DNA of 64,000 nt from G963676205 sp964342525 (GTDB lineage Bacteria; Campylobacterota; Campylobacteria; Campylobacterales; Arcobacteraceae). Positions 1 to 7,979 of the stretch are shown here, one piece after another. The DNA lies in assembly GCA_964342525.1 (NCBI GenBank), contig CAYFGQ010000002.1, positions 1-64,000 on the forward strand, given 5' to 3'. The notes under the pieces were generated by a model, which was not told the origin of the DNA, did not search any database, and saw only the letters and a list, made by a program, of their open reading frames with translations. Both the position numbers and the translations under genes were made by a program. Positions within the stretch are counted from its first letter, which is position 1, and every line of letters begins with the position of its first letter.

Positions 1-173
1 CGAGTTTGGCTCCGCAGTAAATATTTTGTGGAATCTTGGAAAAACATTTTCATCGAGTGGAGAGATTTTTGCTTCTTTTTTCGGTCAAAAAGAAGAGGAA
101 TCAAAGAGATGTAACTATACGCACTCCCAATTTATTTTGTCTTGGATAAAACTTATAAGAACAAAATGTAAAT

Positions 174-662
174 CTATCTATAACTACAATACCATCTATC
201 CTTATCATTAATAGATTTATCCTGATCATATTTCATATATTCACATCTATCCCATTTTGAATTTTCATTCTCACCAAAGTTACAAGACCTTCTTAATTCA
301 TAAATAGTACAATCATTTAATTTTGGATAAATATCACTTGGAATTATATCAATCTTTGGATCTAACTTCTTTCTTCTATCTTTTGATATTTCATCTCTTA
401 ACATGTTTTTAGATAATTCAGATAAATTCTCAGCTTCTTCTTTTCTCTCATTTATATAATCAATATCTTTGGAAATAAATTCTTTTATATTAGATTCTAA
501 TTTATTATGTTTAAAACCTAAAACTATTCCTGAGTAGTTTTTATATTTAATTTGAGGATATTTTTCTTTACATTTATTAAATAGATTCTTCCTTAACATA
601 GGAAGTTCTTTTAAAATTCTTTTTGATTCTTCTTTAGCTTGTATCCAAGAGCTATATTTCAT
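174..662 (-). CDS. Hypothetical protein, 162 aa
   Basis: I do not recognise this protein. It is lysine/glutamate-rich, mostly predicted helical in its first 110 residues, with no signal peptide or membrane segment. The C-terminal 40 residues hold three cysteines and several aromatic residues. An AAGG ribosome-binding site lies about 10 nt upstream of the ATG, which supports it as a real gene. It has no co-directional neighbour closer than the radical SAM gene that starts at 2102. The 207 nt between the two genes are AT-rich with no clear feature. Confidence 0.55.
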   Translation of the reverse strand: MKYSSWIQAKEESKRILKELPMLRKNLFNKCKEKYPQIKYKNYSGIVLGFKHNKLESNIKEFISKDIDYINERKEEAENLSELSKNMLRDEISKDRRKKLDPKIDIIPSDIYPKLNDCTIYELRRSCNFGENENSKWDRCEYMKYDQDKSINDKDRWYCSYR

Positions 663-869
663 ATAAAATCCTTTTTATTGAAATATTAACTCATAAATAA
701 AATAATGCAAAATGCTCATAGGGGATTAATAGTTATACAATAATTTATAGTTTTAACCTATTTAACAAATAAATATATACAAATTTTTTATACATTTAAT
801 TAGATTTTAGATTAAAAGTATAATTTAATGTATAAGAGCTGATAAAAATTGACTTTTTTAATATGTGTA

Positions 870-2102
870 TCAATTTGTATCATTTATTAACTCATCAATT
901 TTATTTTTATAACTCATCTTCATAAACCCCTCCATCTGATTATTAGAAATATACTCATACCCAAAAACATCCTTCCACAAAGAGTGATCCTCCATACAAA
1001 GATAAAAATAAACATCCCTATGCCAAACATCAAAACTATCATAAGCATGTTTAAACATCTCCCTTTTTATATCCAAAGGATAAGAAGCCTTCCCATTTGC
1101 ATCTTCAAAAGGCATTTGTAGGATTTTTGATTTTAAACCACGATCACGAAGTTTTTTTATCACTGGTTTTATAAAGGTTAGAGTCCCTAAAGATACAAAA
1201 ACCACCTCAGATGAATTAAAAGTATCTATTAGTTTTGTATAAACTTGCCCATACTCTTCTAAATAGTTTTCATAGTGAACAATTGGATGAAAGTGAAAAC
1301 CTACTAAGATACCCTTATCAGCTAAATCCCTTGCAGCTTTTATTCTTTGATCTAAAGTAGCTGTGAGATGTTCTTCATTTTCTATAATGGTAGGAGTATT
1401 AAGTGACCATGATACTATTATATTTTTTGGTACCTCATTTTCTAAAAAGTATTTGATACTATTTGATTTGGTTTTAAATTCCAAAATCACATTTGGATTT
1501 TCTTTGGCAAACTCAAAAAGAGCATCTAAAAGCCCCTCCCTATTTCCCCACATAAGACTATCAGAGCTTTGCCCTGTTCCTATATGATATGTTTCATTTG
1601 GGTCTAGTTTTATATTTTTCAGATTCTCTATCAGGTTTGTATCAAAAGATATTTTATTTTGATTATAAAAAGATTGAATAGAACAATAAGAGCAATCAAA
1701 TCCACAAGATTCAACCGCATCTAAAGTAAGAAGATTACAACATCTTGTATTTGGACTTGCCACTGGACATGAACCTAATCCCACATAATCTTTTGTTTTT
1801 ACTTCAAAGGTGATTTTCTCATCTAGTTTATAATCTTTTTTTGAAAAGTTATCGTAAGTATTTGCTTTTGTTTTTAGCCCTTGCCAAATATTTCTGATAG
1901 CTTTAAACATCTCTTTTTTATGATCTTTATCTTCCCAGATCATATCTATAGAGTTTTCTTTCCACATATTAAAATCTATGGCAAAGTCTACTATTTGCCT
2001 TATCTCTTGTAGTGAGAATTTATACTCTAAATGTTTATCTTGTAAAAACTGTTGTTGATTTATTGGTAGTTTATCTATCTTTGTTTGAGCTAATTTTTCC
2101 AT
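870..2102 (-). CDS. Radical SAM protein of the spore photoproduct lyase (SplB-like) family
   Basis: A 410-residue cytosolic protein. It shows a CX3CX2C radical SAM cluster motif at Cys133, Cys137 and Cys140 (CGFDCSYC), preceded by a conserved SCPVASPNTRCC segment. Later segments (VSWSLNTPTIIE, then a Glu/Thr/Arg-rich stretch and GFHFHPIVHYENY) match the layout of spore photoproduct lyase-like proteins. True SplB repairs the spore-specific thymine dimer; relatives in non-sporulating bacteria have no settled role, although DNA photoproduct repair is often proposed. It stands alone, on the same strand as the tup operon but separated from it by a terminator. Family assignment is firm, function is not. 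Confidence 0.8.
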   Translation of the reverse strand: MEKLAQTKIDKLPINQQQFLQDKHLEYKFSLQEIRQIVDFAIDFNMWKENSIDMIWEDKDHKKEMFKAIRNIWQGLKTKANTYDNFSKKDYKLDEKITFEVKTKDYVGLGSCPVASPNTRCCNLLTLDAVESCGFDCSYCSIQSFYNQNKISFDTNLIENLKNIKLDPNETYHIGTGQSSDSLMWGNREGLLDALFEFAKENPNVILEFKTKSNSIKYFLENEVPKNIIVSWSLNTPTIIENEEHLTATLDQRIKAARDLADKGILVGFHFHPIVHYENYLEEYGQVYTKLIDTFNSSEVVFVSLGTLTFIKPVIKKLRDRGLKSKILQMPFEDANGKASYPLDIKREMFKHAYDSFDVWHRDVYFYLCMEDHSLWKDVFGYEYISNNQMEGFMKMSYKNKIDELINDTN

Positions 2103-2439
2103 GGGAAATAATAGATAAAGAGCTTTTAAAATATACTTAAATTTAGAATAAGAGAAAAGTTTACAAGATTGGTTAAATAAGAGTAAAACACTCCTCTTTA
2201 CTTAATCTTTGTTTATTTTAATATATTATATAAAGAAATTTATAGCCAAATACAAGTTGACTTGTTACTATTTCATCAGTTGTCATTTTTTCAAAAGTGA
2301 AAATTTAAAACCAAAAGTAAAAAAGAGTGTATGCGATTATTCTCTCCTTCAAAGCATACACTCTTTTTTTATTCCCAATAAACCCAAATTCTGCAATATG
2401 ATTTATGCTAATTTTATAAAGGCTATTTCATAATTTGGG
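2103..2439. other. Intergenic stretch with no gene apart from one terminator
   Basis: These 337 nt separate tupC from the SplB-like gene. The only structure I see is the 16-bp terminator hairpin at 2319-2369. The plus-strand open frame at 2209-2433 has no ribosome-binding site or protein-like composition. The 120 nt before the SplB-like start must hold its promoter, but no clear -35/-10 pair stands out. Confidence 0.6.
2319..2369 (-). terminator. Bidirectional intrinsic terminator ending the fdhD-tupC operon
   Basis: A perfect 16-bp inverted repeat (AAAAAAGAGTGTATGC, 2319-2334, and its complement, 2354-2369) encloses a 19-nt loop. The stem ends in runs of A and T, giving a U-tail on both strands. 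It lies about 70 nt beyond the tupC stop codon and closes that operon. The plus-strand loop is pyrimidine-rich (TTCTCTCCTTC). Confidence 0.85.
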
Positions 2440-3462
2440 TCATATCCAGCAGATACTTTCCAGATCAAAATTTACATTTATCTCATCCCCAGGGAAAAGT
2501 CTTTGTCTTTTCATCTCCTCTTTTGAGATTTTACAATTAAAACTAATTCCAGCTATAGAAAATCCAAGAAGTAAAGACTCACCACCTTGATGTTGACTCA
2601 TGGAGTTGATTACACCTTTTAAAGTATTTCCATTTATCATATATTCACAATCATCTCTACAGATTTCTATATGGGCAGAATCTACCATCATCACAGAGTC
2701 TCTTTTTTTATCTTTTGTATTTGGGATAGTTAATTTTTGTCCATCCATAAAAACCTTTACAAGGTTTTCATTTTCATCCTTTTCCCATGGGGCAAAAAGA
2801 AGATTTACACTACCACTTTCTATAAGTTCACCACCAAATAAAGCCACCCTCTTATCACAAATATGATTTAGCCAGTTATGATCATGACTAGAGATAAAGA
2901 TAGTTGTATTGTATTTTTGTTTTGCACTTAAGATCGCTTCTTTTATAAGTTGTGCTGAGTTTGTATCTACACCTGTTGTAGGCTCATCTAGAATTAGAAC
3001 CTTTGGTTTTAGTATAAGTCTTGCAGCAAGAGCTACCCTTTGCCCCTCTCCACCTGATAGCTGTGACCATTTCCTATCCATGAATGAACTATCAAGTCCC
3101 ACTAAAGCCAAAGCTTCCAACACTTTATCTTTTAAATTATCTTTTTCACCTCTAAGTTTTAGACCATAAGATACATTTTCAAAAACTGTTCTTTTTAAAA
3201 GGTATGGATTTTGTGGTACCATCACAACACTTTGTTTAGTATTATTATCTAAACTTTTATTGCAAGTACCATTAAATGAGATATCCCCATATGTTTGTTT
3301 ATCCACAAAAGAAAGAAGTGAAAATAGTGTGGATTTACCACTACCGTTTGGTCCAAAAAAACCAACTATTTGATTCTCTTCTAAAGTAAGTCTATTTATA
3401 CTTAATACTTTTCTTCCATCATAATGTTTCTCTATATTGTTTAATTCATATAAGCTACTCAT
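2440..3462 (-). CDS. tupC: Tungstate ABC transporter ATP-binding protein TupC
   Basis: ATPase of the tungstate importer. In the longest open frame (start at 3474) Walker A GPNGSGKST is at 41-49, the signature LSGGEGQR at 139-146 and Walker B LILDEPTTG at 160-168. About 100 extra C-terminal residues form a TOBE-like anion-sensing region. I prefer the ATG at 3462 because it overlaps the tupB stop as TAATG, a classic coupled start; the frame could also begin 12 nt earlier. It is last in the fdhD-modE-moeA-tupABC operon. The substrate call rests on TupA; ATPases alone do not separate tungstate from molybdate. Confidence 0.85.
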   Translation of the reverse strand: MSSLYELNNIEKHYDGRKVLSINRLTLEENQIVGFFGPNGSGKSTLFSLLSFVDKQTYGDISFNGTCNKSLDNNTKQSVVMVPQNPYLLKRTVFENVSYGLKLRGEKDNLKDKVLEALALVGLDSSFMDRKWSQLSGGEGQRVALAARLILKPKVLILDEPTTGVDTNSAQLIKEAILSAKQKYNTTIFISSHDHNWLNHICDKRVALFGGELIESGSVNLLFAPWEKDENENLVKVFMDGQKLTIPNTKDKKRDSVMMVDSAHIEICRDDCEYMINGNTLKGVINSMSQHQGGESLLLGFSIAGISFNCKISKEEMKRQRLFPGDEINVNFDLESICWI

Positions 3463-4157
3463 TATTGTGTCCATTTCCTTTTTAAAATAGATAGTGAGAT
3501 ATTTACCATCAATGCCACAGCAAACAAAACAAGCCCTAAAGCGATACCAGTTACAAACTCACCCTTACCTGTTTCAAGGGCGATTGCAGTGGTTACTGTT
3601 CTTGTGTGGTATTTGATATTTCCACCCACCATCATAGAGATACCAATCTCAGTGATAATTCTTCCATATGCAGTCACTGCTGCAGTCATAATCCCAAACC
3701 TAGCCTCAATCAGTGTGGCGTTTAATATCTGTAAAGGTTTGGCTCCTAAACCTTTTAAAGATATATATAGCCTCTTATCCACTGACTCCACTTGTGTAGC
3801 AGTTAAGGCTATAATAATTGGTAGACCTAATACAATCTGTCCAATTATTATGGCTTGGGGTGTAAAGAGTAGATCATACTCACCAAATGGTCCAGCACGA
3901 GAAAGCATAGTATATGCTATCAATCCAATCACAACAGTAGGTAGTGCTAAAAAGGTATCTACTATAGTTCTTATCACTGGTTTTCCTGGGAAATTATAAT
4001 AACCCAGTAAAAAACCAAGAGGTAGACCTATAAGTAAAGCAATCAATAAAGACCAAGAAGAAACCGTAATCGTAGTATAAATAGCAGAATAAACACTATC
4101 ATTACCCGATACAAGTAACTCTATCGCCTCATTAAAACCATCAGTAAATAAATTCAT
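3462..4157 (-). CDS. tupB: Tungstate ABC transporter permease TupB
   Basis: A 231-residue inner-membrane permease of the ModB/CysT class with about five hydrophobic segments. The cytoplasmic coupling loop is visible around the segment LKGLGAKPLQILNATLIEARFG (EAA-type loop). Length is normal for TupB. It sits 32 nt after tupA and overlaps the tupC start by one base. Together with TupA and TupC it forms the high-affinity tungstate importer that would supply the metal for the formate dehydrogenase encoded upstream. Confidence 0.88.
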   Translation of the reverse strand: MNLFTDGFNEAIELLVSGNDSVYSAIYTTITVSSWSLLIALLIGLPLGFLLGYYNFPGKPVIRTIVDTFLALPTVVIGLIAYTMLSRAGPFGEYDLLFTPQAIIIGQIVLGLPIIIALTATQVESVDKRLYISLKGLGAKPLQILNATLIEARFGIMTAAVTAYGRIITEIGISMMVGGNIKYHTRTVTTAIALETGKGEFVTGIALGLVLFAVALMVNISLSILKRKWTQ

Positions 4158-4189
4158 AAACTCTTATCTCTTCCCTCTTAAAGTTTAAT

Positions 4190-4999
4190 CTATTTAGCGT
4201 TAGGAATAAATAGTGCTTTTCCTAATAACCTAAAATCTGCAATTGTTTTTTGAGTCTCAGCACTTACAACCCACTCAGTAAATTGTTTAGCTAATTTTGG
4301 TTTTACGTTTGAACATTTCTCTTTATTGATAGATACTACAGAGTATTGGTTAAATAGTGTTTTATCACCTTCAACTACGATCTTCATAGTATTATCCATA
4401 CCTTTTTGAGATTGATATTTAATCCAAGTACCTCTATCAGTCATTGTATAACCACCCTTCTCAGCAGCCATATTGATTGTTCTTAACATCCCTTGACCAG
4501 TTTGAACATACCATGATGCTTTCTCAGGTGCAGCACTCATAGCTTCTTTCCATAATTTGATCTCTTTTTTATTTGTCCCTGAGTTATCACCTCTAGAGAA
4601 AAATTTTGCTCCTCTATCATTGATCTTTTTAAGTGCCATTGTAGTACTCATACCACCTACACTTGCAGGATCTTTTTTTGGTCCAATGATTACAAAGTCG
4701 TTATACATAACTTGTGTTCTATTCTCACCATATCCAGTTCCTACGAACTTCTTTTCTGCACCTGGTGCATGTACAAATAAAATATCAACATCACAATTTC
4801 CACCCATCTTAAGTGCTTTTCCTGTTCCTGTTGCTACCCATTTAAGTGTAGTACCTGTATCTTTTTCAAACTTTGGTGCTAAATAGTCTAAAAGACCTGT
4901 ATTATCTGTACTTGTAGTTGTAGCCATCATTAAATCTTTTGCCATTACTGATGTTGCCATTACTGATGCTACTAATCCTGTTAATAAAATTTTTTTCAT
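4190..4999 (-). CDS. tupA: Tungstate-binding periplasmic protein TupA
   Basis: A 269-residue solute-binding protein with a Sec signal peptide ending in VMA (about residue 20). The TTTSTDNTG motif at 27-35 is the hallmark of TupA/WtpA-type tungstate binders and differs from ModA. The fold continues with conserved GTGKAL and SRGDNSGT segments that bind the oxyanion in this family. First gene of the tupABC set, 30 nt after moeA. The tungstate assignment is from the motif and is well established for the family; some relatives also bind molybdate. Confidence 0.9.
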   Translation of the reverse strand: MKKILLTGLVASVMATSVMAKDLMMATTTSTDNTGLLDYLAPKFEKDTGTTLKWVATGTGKALKMGGNCDVDILFVHAPGAEKKFVGTGYGENRTQVMYNDFVIIGPKKDPASVGGMSTTMALKKINDRGAKFFSRGDNSGTNKKEIKLWKEAMSAAPEKASWYVQTGQGMLRTINMAAEKGGYTMTDRGTWIKYQSQKGMDNTMKIVVEGDKTLFNQYSVVSINKEKCSNVKPKLAKQFTEWVVSAETQKTIADFRLLGKALFIPNAK

Positions 5000-5029
5000 A
5001 TTCTTCCCCTATTATTTTTAATGAATTTT

Positions 5030-6268
5030 TTAATCGTTATATATATCTGATTTATAATTTTTTAAATTTAATCCAAAAGGGATCACCTTAATAAACTCAC
5101 CCTCTTCAACAAAGCCTTTACTATCAAGAGTAATCATCGCAGCATTACTCTCAATGATAGGCATTAACATACCTGAACCATATTTATTATTTCTAGTTAC
5201 ATTGAACTCTCCGTTTTTAAGATCACCTAAAACCACATTAGCTCGACCTGCTCTTACCTTATAAGCTTTTACATTTTTTGCATATACAAAATCATGATAA
5301 AACTCAGAGCTACCACTTTTTTTATAAATAAGTGGTAGTCCTAAAAGATAAGTGTTTACAAGTGCAGTTAGTGGATTTCCAGGCATAGCCATAACTAAAG
5401 TATCATCCATACTTCCCATCATAGTTGGTCTCCCTGGCTTAACCTTTACTCCGTGAAACTTAACCTCAAGTCCATTGTCAATAAATGCTTGTGCTACAAA
5501 ATCTGCGTCTCCTAGTGATATACCCCCTGTTGTTATGATTACATCATATGATTTTAAATTTTTTATAAATTCTATAGACTCTTCCAAACTATCTGGAACC
5601 ACACCCACATATTGTGAATCAAATCCATGCTCTTTAAGCATTGCTATGATTGCATATGAGTTTGAGTTATAGATCTGATCTTCACTTGCAACTTCCCATG
5701 GCTCTTTTAGCTCATTTCCAGTTGAAAGTACAGCGATATTAAGTTTTGCAAAAACCTCTATCATAGTGATACCTTGCGCTGCTAAGATAGCCACCATAGC
5801 TGAGTCTATCCTATCACCTCTAGAGAAGATTACAGTTCCCTCTTTTTGCTCTTCACCTTTAGATCTAAAGTGGTTTCCAGCTTTTATTTCCTCCGGCAAA
5901 GTTACATGTTTTTCATCAAAACCTAAAGTATCCTCAACTGGTACAATAGTATCTGCACCCTGTGGTACTTTAGCACCGGTCATGATCTTTACACATTCAC
6001 CATCAGCTATAGTTCCCACATCAGCATCACCAGCAAAAATCACTCTTTTTACTTCAAGTTTTTTTCCAGCATCACTTGCTTTGATAGCAAAACCATCCAT
6101 AGCTGAATTATCAAATGATGGAAGATTTTTGATACATTTCACATCAGATGAAAATACTCTTCCTATAGCATTTTCTATAGAAATAAACTCAGTCTTCTGT
6201 GTCACTTCACTAATTGTTAAACTTTTTTCTACCGCTTCTTTATAATCTAAATATGTAAGTTGTTTCAT
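5030..6268 (-). CDS. moeA: Molybdopterin molybdenumtransferase MoeA
   Basis: A 412-residue cytosolic enzyme that inserts Mo (or W) into adenylated molybdopterin, completing the cofactor used by FdhA. Typical MoeA landmarks are present: SFDNSAMDGFAI near residue 55, the MTGAKVPQGADTIVPVE segment, the central NSNSYAI region, ITTGGISLGDADFV and PGNPLTA. Length is normal. It overlaps the upstream NifS-like gene by 4 nt and precedes tupABC, so metal uptake and metal insertion are co-transcribed. It may be a tungsten-preferring paralogue; another moeA elsewhere in the genome is possible. Confidence 0.93.
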   Translation of the reverse strand: MKQLTYLDYKEAVEKSLTISEVTQKTEFISIENAIGRVFSSDVKCIKNLPSFDNSAMDGFAIKASDAGKKLEVKRVIFAGDADVGTIADGECVKIMTGAKVPQGADTIVPVEDTLGFDEKHVTLPEEIKAGNHFRSKGEEQKEGTVIFSRGDRIDSAMVAILAAQGITMIEVFAKLNIAVLSTGNELKEPWEVASEDQIYNSNSYAIIAMLKEHGFDSQYVGVVPDSLEESIEFIKNLKSYDVIITTGGISLGDADFVAQAFIDNGLEVKFHGVKVKPGRPTMMGSMDDTLVMAMPGNPLTALVNTYLLGLPLIYKKSGSSEFYHDFVYAKNVKAYKVRAGRANVVLGDLKNGEFNVTRNNKYGSGMLMPIIESNAAMITLDSKGFVEEGEFIKVIPFGLNLKNYKSDIYND

Positions 6269-7233
6269 CCTAAAACCTTTATTTGTGTATATTTTCTAAA
6301 TATCATATTTACTATTTTTCCAATAGTTTTTTCTTCTAATTTCTCACTAAAATCAAGGCTAAGCCCCCATCTTGATTCATCTTCACTATAACCCATCTCT
6401 TGGATGATACGTGAAGGTTTTGATAAACCAAGGGAACATCCCTCTCCATTAGTGATATATATATCTTCAAAAGCCATAGTTCTTATAAGCTCTCTCATTT
6501 TTATACCTTTTAAACCAAGGTATAGTGTATACTCTAGAGTATCTTTTGGATCAACAAAGAAATAAAGATCATCCCCAAATTGTTTTGTAAATAGATCTAA
6601 AAACTTATCTTTTAAATCAAGCTCTTTATTCTTATTTTCAATCGCTTTAATTGTTAAATCTAAACACAATAAATTCAACTGAGATATCGCACTCTCTTCA
6701 AACTCATCTTCATACACTAATACACCCATTGCTCCCATTGAGCAAAGTTTGTAACTATCAAAAACATATATATCACTAATTGTGCTAAACTCCACCGTTC
6801 CATTTGAAATCAATTTAGCAGCTGTTTTTTCTTTTACTTCTTCCAAGTCCACTTTCACATAAGTATCAACAATATATGAAGATACAAACACATAATCAAA
6901 ACTATCATCTAAAGATTTAGTATCTAAAGTGCCATCTTTATTTAAAGCTATAAAAGTGATATCTGCACCATACTCTTTAGCCTTTTTTGCACCCTCTACA
7001 ATAGCTTCACTCTCACCAACACTTACTGCAATCTTTCCCTCTAGAGATAAGATTAATGTGAAAAAACCATCACGAGAAAATGAAATATTTTTTACAAACT
7101 CTTTTCCAAACATTTCTAAATATTTATCTTGAATTAAATCCAGTTTAATATTTGGTTTTAATACATTTAGATCATATTGAGAAAGTTCAATCGTCTCAGT
7201 ATTTTGTGCAACTTGTAAAGTATTAAATCTCAT
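6265..7233 (-). CDS. Divergent aminotransferase class V / NifS-like protein
   Basis: A 322-residue protein that I read as a shortened cysteine-desulfurase-type fold. The segment DSYKLCSMGAMGVLVYEDE (Lys162) matches the PLP-lysine region (SxHKxxGPxGxGxLY) of NifS/IscS but lacks the usual histidine before the lysine. TNGEGCSLGLSKPSRII (Cys266) matches the catalytic-cysteine loop and the following PSxVL segment. The N-terminal part that normally holds the cofactor-phosphate site is much reduced. It lies between modE and moeA with overlapping ends. FdhD needs a desulfurase partner to sulfurate the Mo/W cofactor, so a role in sulfur (or selenium) delivery to FDH is plausible but unproven. Confidence 0.6.
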   Translation of the reverse strand: MRFNTLQVAQNTETIELSQYDLNVLKPNIKLDLIQDKYLEMFGKEFVKNISFSRDGFFTLILSLEGKIAVSVGESEAIVEGAKKAKEYGADITFIALNKDGTLDTKSLDDSFDYVFVSSYIVDTYVKVDLEEVKEKTAAKLISNGTVEFSTISDIYVFDSYKLCSMGAMGVLVYEDEFEESAISQLNLLCLDLTIKAIENKNKELDLKDKFLDLFTKQFGDDLYFFVDPKDTLEYTLYLGLKGIKMRELIRTMAFEDIYITNGEGCSLGLSKPSRIIQEMGYSEDESRWGLSLDFSEKLEEKTIGKIVNMIFRKYTQIKVLG

Positions 7234-7594
7234 CTTTTTTTGTCTCTTTTAATATCTCTTTACCATCATTTACAAATAACTCTTCAAATCGCCTCTGTGC
7301 AAAAGCATCCACTTCATCTCTTAATTGTTTATATGTTTCAATAAGCTCTTTTGCTTTTGGTGTTAGTTTTGTTCCACCACCACTTCCTTTATTTGCGATC
7401 ACTAGTTCATCTGCCACATTTTCTTGTAAGATTTTTACATGGTTCCAAGCTTTTTTGTAGTTCATACCTACACGCTCAGCCGCTTCTTTTATAGAACCTG
7501 TTTCATCTATAAGTTCAAGCACTTGAGTTTTTCCATCACCAAATATCAGATTTCTAAAATCATCTTCGATCCAAACTTTAACCTTTGCGTCCAC
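7223..7594 (-). CDS. modE: ModE-family winged-helix regulator (DNA-binding domain only)
   Basis: A short ModE: the N-terminal helix-turn-helix domain (GSIKEAAERVGMNYKKAWNHV, followed by GGGTKLTPKAKELIETY) without the C-terminal Mop molybdate-binding domains of E. coli ModE. I chose the GTG at 7594 because AAAGGA precedes it at good spacing; the frame stays open to a TTG at 7621. Single-domain ModE proteins are known in Campylobacterota, where they control mod and tup genes. It sits within the operon it probably controls, and the palindromes at 8775-8791 and 8843-8859 upstream of fdhD are candidate operators. How it would sense metal without a Mop domain is unclear. Confidence 0.85.
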   Translation of the reverse strand: MDAKVKVWIEDDFRNLIFGDGKTQVLELIDETGSIKEAAERVGMNYKKAWNHVKILQENVADELVIANKGSGGGTKLTPKAKELIETYKQLRDEVDAFAQRRFEELFVNDGKEILKETKKDEI

Positions 7595-7979
7595 TACTTT
7601 TCCTTTCTTCAAAACAACCAAGTTTGCAATAAATCACAGAGACATCACTCCCTTTTACAGTTGATCTTACGTTTTTCATACCACTTTGTTTTGCTTCATC
7701 CCAAAGCCTTGTACAAGTAGCCCTTTTGTCCTTATCACTATAAGTGAGTATTTTTTTATACAGCTCATTATCAACTTCATCAGTATCTCTATTTCCAAAT
7801 ACTCCCAATTCACATTGAGAGATTTTTATACCTAGATCATTTGTAAGATACATCATATTTGTGGAATCAATATCTAATTTTTTAGCAAGAGCTAGGGCTT
7901 TTACACAAGTTAATTTTCCCTTCTCATCTAAACTTTTAAAAATCAGATTTTTCTGATTCTCATCTATATTAAGCTTCAT
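7578..7979 (-). CDS. Conserved-looking unknown protein with an internal duplication, between fdhD and modE
   Basis: A 133-residue soluble protein of unknown function. Two halves align: about residues 18-63 and 82-126 both run from a Thr-Cys pair followed by a Leu/Ala helix to a terminal IxIxxCxLGxF block (ISQCELGVFG and VIYCKLGCFE). The conserved cysteines of each repeat could bind metal or a thiol. It overlaps fdhD by 11 nt and modE by 17 nt, so it is certainly in the fdhD-tup operon. A small winged-helix or cofactor-handling role is possible; I do not recognise the family by name. Confidence 0.75.
   Translation of the reverse strand: MKLNIDENQKNLIFKSLDEKGKLTCVKALALAKKLDIDSTNMMYLTNDLGIKISQCELGVFGNRDTDEVDNELYKKILTYSDKDKRATCTRLWDEAKQSGMKNVRSTVKGSDVSVIYCKLGCFEERKSSGRKG

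Noticed and set aside
26..211. 61-residue open frame at the left edge
   Set aside because: It has no ribosome-binding site, an odd composition, and its middle runs through the 9-bp inverted repeat CTTCTTTTT/AAAAAGAAG (71-93). It also overlaps the end of the convergent gene at 174-662.
2183..2205. AGTAAAACACTCCTCTTTACT as another type 2 operator
   Set aside because: The spacing between GTAAA and TTTAC is 9 nt against 8 or fewer in the true set, the GG/CC edges are missing, and no selenium or formate gene is promoted from here.
7223..7621. ModE as a truncated full-length ModE
   Set aside because: The next gene overlaps its end, no Mop-domain remnant follows, and single-domain ModE proteins are normal in this phylum.
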